Of a stretch of 64,000 nt of DNA, positions 57,600 to 64,000 are shown one piece after another; position 1 is the first letter of the stretch; the number at the start of each line of letters is the position of its first letter. Position numbers and translations under genes: made by a program. The DNA comes from Amaranthus tricolor. Lineage: Eukaryota; Streptophyta; Magnoliopsida; Caryophyllales; Amaranthaceae. A model generated the notes under the pieces. The model saw nothing but the letters and a program-made list of their open reading frames with translations. It was not told the DNA's origin and searched no databases. The stretch covers positions 31,170,326-31,234,325 of the forward strand of contig NC_080052.1 in the NCBI RefSeq assembly GCF_026212465.1. Reading direction: 5' to 3'.

Positions 57600-58560
57600 C
57601 CTTCTGCCTCTTAATTATTTCTTGCTTTTAATTCACATTGGCATGAGCCTATTTCATATAAAGAAGCATCTCTAGATGCAGCTTGACAATCAGCTATGCA
57701 ATTGGAACTTGATGCATTACATAAAAATAACACTTGGGAATTAGTTCCCTTGCCACCAAGTAAGAAACCTATTGGCTCTAAATGGATATATAAGCAAATT
57801 AAAATCACATGGATCCTTGGAAAGGTTTAAGGCTAGATTGGTAGCCAAAGGTTATCATCAAAAATTTGGAGTTGATTATTAAGAGACTTTTTCACCTGTT
57901 GTCAAGATTACTATTATATTAATAAAAACAAAGTGATGTTTGTTCTAAATCCATTCATTATGGTTCTTCCTTTATGATTTTCTTGTATCCATGTTCACCT
58001 TAGTGTACAATTTGTAACACCCTCTTCTATATCTTCATTACCTCCTACTCTTAGACGCACTAACAGAACTCATAAACCTCCTGCATACTTACAACAATAC
58101 ATTTATAGTACCATGAATTCTACTCATGATCACAAACACTTTTACTGAATCACAAAACTGCAAAATTGCTATTCAATACCCTTCCTGGATCCAAGCCATA
58201 CCGAATGAACTAAAAGCTCTCAACTCAAATAACACTTGGGATCTTGTTCCTTTACCCCTGGGTATAAAACATATTGGTCAAGTAGGTGTATAAGATCAAA
58301 CCTATTGGTTGCAAGTAGGTGTATAAAATCAAGTAGGTGAATATGGGGTTGACTATCAAAAAACATTTTCCGTGTTCATTCGAATGACAACAATACGTAC
58401 TATAATTGCCCTAGCTTCCCATAAACATTGGCCTCTATATCAACTTGATGTTATCAATGCGTTTCTTCATGGAGAAGCGTACATGAAACCCCCTGAAGGT
58501 CTCATTCATCTTACTTACCTTCCTACTGCTTCACCAAAAGGTCCAAAACCCTTCCTATAA
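57600..58560 (+). pseudogene. Two overlapping copia reverse transcriptase starts
   Basis: The first start is at 57690-57930 (MQLELDALHKNNTWELVPLP, KKPIGSKWIYK). After a break, a second start follows at 58170-58560 (WIQAIPNELKALNSNNTWDL, VDYQKTFSVFIRMTTIRTII, WPLYQLDVINAFLHGE). Both cover the same N-terminal part of the polymerase, so parts of two different elements are joined. The catalytic YVDD region and RNase H are absent. Confidence 0.75.
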
Positions 58561-58614
58561 CTCTTTCCAAACCACTATTATCCAAACTTGATTGGTTAAT
58601 ACCCACCCAAGTTT

Positions 58615-58940
58615 GAGGGGGGGAAGTTAAGAGTATTGCAAAATATGAAGCTACGAATAATACACACGTTACATAAAGAAACTTTATGTTATGGGGCCAA
58701 GAGAGTCTGTTACAACTTTGTTATAGCTATCCATGTCATGTTTAGTTGTTATTTCTTCTCCTAGCTGTGTATGTCTATTAGTATATATAGAGGTGTTGTA
58801 TGTCGTAAAAAACAACGCTTTCGCAAAAAGAGCTATTTAGCCTCTTGTATTCAAACAATGAAACAAAACCTTTCCTCCAATACTTCTATGGCTGTGTAAA
58901 CTTGCACCTTCATCACCATTCTTAACGAGAGTAAAACATT
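58615..58940 (+). mobile_element. Copia 3' PPT and LTR-like region
   Basis: A purine tract 'gtttgaggggggggaag'-like run at 58610-58626 precedes an LTR-like stretch with 'agtatatatagaggtg' as TATA region (about 58780) and text to about 58940. It does not match the 5' LTR at 54207, which supports a chimera. Confidence 0.5.
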
Positions 58941-60534
58941 TTTGCTAGTCACTTTCAATTAGAATGGGCTACAAGTCATAACGGCCTCCATAACTCTCCT
59001 CTTTTCATCTCTGCCAGCTCTATCTCTATAATCCCATTTCACGGTCCAACTCCCGTGACTTATGTTGAGATATATAAAGTCAGTAAATTACATGATCAAC
59101 AATGTCAATAGTATTTACATTAACATGCCAATATAATTCACCAATATGTACTCTTTGTCAAACATTAGATAAATGAAACACACGACGAGCAAATTACACA
59201 AATCCCTCAACATGAAAAAAAAATTTGAACAACTTTCTTTGATTTCTAATCAATTACCAAAAATATTCGAAAAAGATTGAAACAATGCTTGATCAACGAC
59301 CAACCAAAAACATTAAAGACGAATTCCATTGTAATGAAATGAAGCAATTGCTTAACAATAATTGGAGAAAAATAACTGAGATGAAATAATTAGAGAAAGA
59401 GAATAATTTGAACCTTAAAACGGGAATTTCGATCGTCAGAACCTCGTCGAGGTGAGGATTTCGCATGATCGCTGATTCGCTTCTCATGTTTTCCGATTGA
59501 ATCAGTCAAATCACAACAATTTCAGAATTTTTTAAGAAACCCTAATTACAGTAATTGTGGATTAGATTTTAACGTCTTTCGTTGGCTTGGCGCTGTTTTG
59601 GTACCTTAGGCGGCAATGCTCCTCCTATTTTCTTTGCAAACTTTAAAAAAAGTTTTCACATTTGAAAATTTGGGATTGATCAATTATAATGTTAAAGATA
59701 GATAAAAAAATTATATTTATTTCACTTAAAATAAGATTTAATTCTCAATTTGAAGATGAACCCTACTTTTACTTTTATTATTAAATTTTTGTTTTCATCT
59801 TTTCTCAAAAACATATTGTTTATAAATATAACATATTCAAAAGCAGAAAGCAATATCAATACTTATGGTAAAATGACGAATTTTCAAATAAGACAGTCTT
59901 ACGGTAAAACCAACTCTATTAAGCTAATCTAATGTATATTTACAATCGCAAAGAAATTACTTATAGCTTTAAAATGATTATATACAATTTTAAAATGACC
60001 ATAATCTTAAAGTAGATTTTAATCATCAACATTACTTAAACTAATTTTCTTCATATTTTCCTTCAAAAAATCCTATTTCTTGGGTTATGTATTACTTTTC
60101 TATCTCATTAAGTTTGTCGGCGAGGGCGGTGTGTTGTAAGAGAAAACATCACTTTCAATTGCAAATTTAAAGGGACAAAAGAGTATGCATACTCCCTTTG
60201 TTTGATGTTTCCACAAGAAATATTCTACTTAAATAGAGAAGATCTAAAGAACTTGTAAATGAATTTTCATGAATATCTACAAATTAAAATATATCTATGT
60301 AAAATCATGTTAAATTTGTCTCCACATATAAAATTTATCATATACTTTTTATTATTTTTATAAAATACATTGATAAATATTGAGTTACCAAAACATACTT
60401 TTAAAACTGCGTGAAAAAACAAATGATAACCAATTGAGTATTTATGTTACATACTTATTACATGTTTTGTTAATGAAAAGCATTTATACGGAAGCAGTGA
60501 ATTAAATCATTAAGAACCACATTTATATTGCACT
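58941..60534. other. Spacer with possible minus-strand first exon
   Basis: On the minus strand at 59487-59405 an ATG opens a short frame (MRSESAIMRNPHLDEVLTIE, IPVL) with a possible donor, but no matching downstream exon was found. Near 60190 is a Stowaway-like end ('actccctttgtttgatg'). Otherwise it is AT-rich. Confidence 0.3.
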
Positions 60535-60705
60535 GCAATGCTATTGGTTAGGTAGATCTTGAGGCATGCAAGGTTGGCCTTTGGCACTCTTCAATCCTCA
60601 TATTATGTTGCCTGCATTTTTGAATAAAGACTACGTTTATCGAAGAGTATGGCAATTGGCAATGCTTGCCTATCCTCAAGATCTACCTAACCTTGCTATA
60701 TAGTA
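60535..60705. other. Long hairpin, candidate MIR precursor or small MITE
   Basis: A perfect 19-bp stem (GGTTAGGTAGATCTTGAGG at 60546-60564 with its complement at 60674-60692) continues inward as an imperfect stem through GCA/TGC blocks to CACTCTTC/GAAGAGTA, with a loop of about 55 nt. It could be a plant microRNA precursor on either strand. TGCTAT near both ends also allows a small MITE. Confidence 0.4.
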
Positions 60706-62522
60706 CGTAGTCATGAACAAAACGCTAGTTGCCTCATTGATTGTTCTGACAAATTAATAATTTAATTTATTAGATCGACACGTAACTATTTTGGTAAAGT
60801 TCACATGTTTGATAAAATTAGTTATGTGAGTATTTGTTAGTAGTTCCAATATTCTACCGAACTGACATTTAACTACTTAGTAGAAATATTAGGCGTTATT
60901 TAGTGTATTAGTTGTGTGAGAGTAAGTGTTAGTAGGGTGAATAACTTTAAAAGTTATTCATTTATATGTGCTAACATGCTAATTTTTCAATCCATGAAGG
61001 TTATCACATGATCCATTACAAAATGTTACTCTAATCCCTCTTATTCTAATAAAATGTTTTATTTGTTTTGCACATTTATATATGTGCTACTTTAATTTGT
61101 GCTTAGTTTCAAATTATATAAAATTAATATTAATAAAGGTTACAATGAAACGAATCAAACAAAATTCTAATTAACTATGTTTTAAATACAAAATAGAAAT
61201 GATAAATAAGATTGTGTCAAAAATAAATAGATATTTGCTTAGAATAGAATAGAGTAGAAAAGTTTCATTTGGGTAGTTGTATTTATCTTACTTGAAGTAT
61301 TAATGGCAATTAATGCTAAGGAAAATATTCCTAATGTCTTGAACTTGAAGAAAGAAAAAAATTATGGAACATTTTTTTTGACCCTATTCTCAAGTTCAAT
61401 ATGGGTTAGTTGGAGCTTTTAATTTTTTTATTGGTTTTATTTCATGAATTTGATGACGTGATTGAAAATTTATATTTCCTTCATTTTCTTTTGATTGCAC
61501 ATATCTATACAAGAAGATTTTTTTTTTTAAAAAAAAGATGCTATACTAAAAATGAAAAAAATATAGGATTGAAGAGGGCATGCAATTTCTTTACTTGCTT
61601 ATATTGTTTAATAAAAATGTTTACTCTTTTAGTTTTATTTTATTATTTATATTTATTCAATTACACAGTTTTAAAATGTTCGTCCACTTTAGAATATTTT
61701 ATTTTTAAATGGTTTAATTTGATTAAAATATTCATTAATTTCTTATTGTTCAAAAATCTTAGGAGATTCTATTAATTTACGTAGCAAAAAAAACTACAAA
61801 AACAATTTTTTTCAAGATAAAATCTATTTCCTTCCCCGTCCCTTATTATAGTAAAATTATCTACTAATCATTTTTATTACCTATATAATGTTGCAAATAA
61901 TGAGATAATTCCACATCTTGTTTAATTCTTATAATTGTGTATATGCAAATTGAAAAAAACAAACAAAAGTCTAAATACGTTTTTTTTCAAAAATTTTCAT
62001 ATCTCCTACATTAATGAAGAAAGTAATCTTGTTTTTAAATATTATAATTGAAAGAATTGGACTAAAAAGAATATATTAAAAAATATACCTAAAAGTTGAG
62101 GTCTTAATAATACAAGTCACCTTCTTTTTAGGGTCTAGTTAGGAAGGAGTATGCACATATTTGGTTTTAAATAGGGAGGATGATGACCAATATACAATTT
62201 AAAGTATATTTATAAGTAAATTACTACGAACAATAAATTTTCCCGATTAATATTAATTTTTTCACTAATTTAGGGTCTAAAGAATAATTAAAAAATAATT
62301 TGATTTTTTTAATTTAAAATAAAGTAAAATTAATTATAATGTGAACTTTTTTAATTTCTTATTTCATAAATTCTATATAATTGGACAATTTACACGTGAT
62401 TGAATTTTTCTCCGAATATATATAGGGTGTATGTAATGTTGATTATAGGATTTTGTTGGATATTGATCAGCAGATCGGATTATTGGTAATGGGCTACTGG
62501 CCGTGGTTATAGCCGTGTGTAT
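60706..62522. other. AT-rich spacer
   Basis: No gene is supported. The open frame at 61410-61775 is AT-driven and has no recognisable domain. Confidence 0.35.
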
Positions 62523-63049
62523 TAACGTTGACAAAAGTTGACCCGACCTGCTATCCCGATTTGAACCTAATTCGAAATAAGTGTGTTTGGATTGAGATTT
62601 TTGACCTAATTAATTAAATGGGTCAACCCGACCTGATCTGTTTATTAAATGAGTTAGGTCCAGGTCAAAATTTTAAACCTGAAAAAAACCTGTGTAACTC
62701 ATTTAATTAAATGTGTTAATTTCTAAGTTAAATCAATAAGTATAAGCTAAACTTAGTTCATTTAATATTTTCTTATTTTTCATAGTAAATACAAAATAAA
62801 CAAAAAAAACATAAACTTAAAATTAAAGCCTAAAAAATTAGAATTAATCAACGTTAAAAACCTTAAAACGAAAACAAAAAAATTATAAACAAGTTAAGTG
62901 GGTCAACCTGATCAGTTGCAAGTCGGGTTAAGGTTGTGATTTTCAACCCAATTAACTAAATGGGTTGGGTTTGGATCAAGGATTTTTTGACCTGTTTATA
63001 TATAATTCGAACTCCAACCCGACCAAATCTAATCTATTTGACAGGTCTA
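62523..63049. mobile_element. hAT-like MITE, second copy
   Basis: It starts TAACGTTGACAAAAGTTGAC, ends ...TTTGACAGGTCTA, and is flanked by GTGTGTAT (62515-62522) and GTATGTAT (63050-63057), 7 of 8 matching. The interior ('tgggtcaacccgacctgat') matches the element at 41007-41777, but without the U5 unit. Confidence 0.6.
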
Positions 63050-63489
63050 GTATGTATGAAATATGGCCCTGTAGTCTTTAAAGTCGGATCAAGCTGTGGA
63101 GGAAGGTTTGTTTTTTGACGTATCACCCCACGACAATATATTGGACGTCTTACTAGGCCATTCTTAAGAAGAAATGTCTTTATTTGCCCTTTTTCTAGTG
63201 CTCATAATCACTTAAAAATCTTATTATGTGAATCGATGACACTATTTATAAGACTATAAAGATTGTATTTTTGTAAAGTGATCCCATAAAAAATTCTTAC
63301 TTTTTCCGCCTACATTATCTCACTCGTACACATCTCAAAAGCTTTTCATAAAACAACCTATCCTAATTCCTATTATTGCTCTACATACAGTAGTGTGAAG
63401 TTCTTATAGAATGGTTCTCTTTGAAAAAAATACATAATCTTATAGATATGGATAGCAAGTATTAATTTTTTTAATTAAGGGTATTGCTT

Positions 63490-64000
63490 TCTCTGCCTCT
63501 TTTAATTTGGACTAATTTTTATGTCAGTTTATCTCACTTATTTTATACTTTGTTTTAATTTGATAATGGTCTTAATCTTTTTCTTTCAATCTCATTCACT
63601 AATTTATTAGTTCTCTCTATTTTAACCATTTATTTTTATCATTTGTTTTTGACTTATTTTCCAACTCAATTTTCCTTTTCACTTGATTTCAACCAAAAGC
63701 TTTTGAGTATATTCTTATAGGGACGAAGGGAGTATATGATATAATTAGTGTCCATATGATCATAAATTACTTCTCTCGTCCCTTTGAGATAATCATTTTT
63801 ATTTAGTTAATTGCTTTTACCTTGTTATAATATTCTTTTATAAAAATATTTCTATCACATTCATTTTAACATCTCCTTTGTTTTGTATAATATTATCGAC
63901 ATAATTTTACTAAACGTACGCATATTTCATAAGTCAAATTTTGTCATTTTTAAAAAAAGCGAAAAAGAATCTACGTGTTATTTTGGAATCGATAAACTTG
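63490..64000. mobile_element. Stowaway-like MITE ends
   Basis: The stretch 'tgcctcttttaatttggac' near 63498 and 'gggacgaagggagtat' near 63720 look like the two ends of one MITE. A further left end, 'ctctcgtccctttgaga', begins near 63772 and may run out of the window. No gene is seen. Confidence 0.4.

Noticed and set aside
60535..60705. Calling the hairpin miR399
   Set aside because: Only the first nine or so bases match; the rest of the arm and the expected star strand do not.
61410..61775. 121-aa ORF as a membrane protein gene
   Set aside because: Phe/Leu/Ile richness follows from AT-rich DNA; there is no homology, and no intron or promoter signals stand out.

Overview
The window looks like nuclear DNA of a eudicot plant. 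It is very AT-rich, its genes are split by GT-AG introns, it is crowded with plant transposon types (Ty1-copia, TRIM, Stowaway, hAT and Mutator-like MITEs), and its recognisable proteins are plant families. Species cannot be fixed from sequence alone.

Three ordinary genes or gene groups stand out. At 1485-4695 (+) is a three-exon CXXS1-type monocysteinic thioredoxin (active site WCIPS) whose second intron is swollen by retroelements. At 7999-9716 (+) is a five-exon bHLH factor of the ILR3/bHLH105 group (iron-response subgroup IVc), rebuilt as 234 aa and using one GC-AG intron. From 12 to 51 kb lies a local cluster built from two parts: an unrecognised N-terminal module of about 110 aa, and tandem MATH (TRAF-like) domains. 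Its members are a twice-broken pseudogene (13186-12033, -), a six-exon double-MATH gene (21894-15579, -), a seven-exon gene joining the N-terminal module to two MATH domains (43518-32148, -), a broken copy ending in WGGRN repeats (46121-47119, +), and an intact single-exon gene with a serine run of about 175 residues (49776-51164, +). The paralogues share the front module, but each has a different low-complexity linker (coiled-coil 35-mers, Thr/Pro, poly-Ser, WGGRN 9-mers).

Inside intron 1 of the N-module/MATH gene, on the opposite strand, is a well-preserved U5 snRNA locus (about 41439-41558) with the plant USE promoter element present twice. It sits within an hAT-like element (8-bp target duplication), itself within a larger element (10-bp target duplication).

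Mobile DNA fills the rest. There are several copies of one TRIM family, some with inverted terminal LTRs; one lies 3 nt inside an intron and supplies part of the 5' splice site. There are Stowaway-like MITEs (one split by a 1.48-kb solo LTR with a perfect 5-bp duplication), Mutator-type MITEs with 9-bp duplications, a Micron-like MITE between (TA)n tracts, a chimeric Ty1-copia relic (54.2-58.9 kb), a copia LTR plus PBS at 31 kb, a LINE fragment, and broken pieces of a cysteine-rich receptor kinase and of U2AF65 at 51.6-53.3 kb. The last 5 kb holds a long hairpin and more MITEs but no gene I can support.
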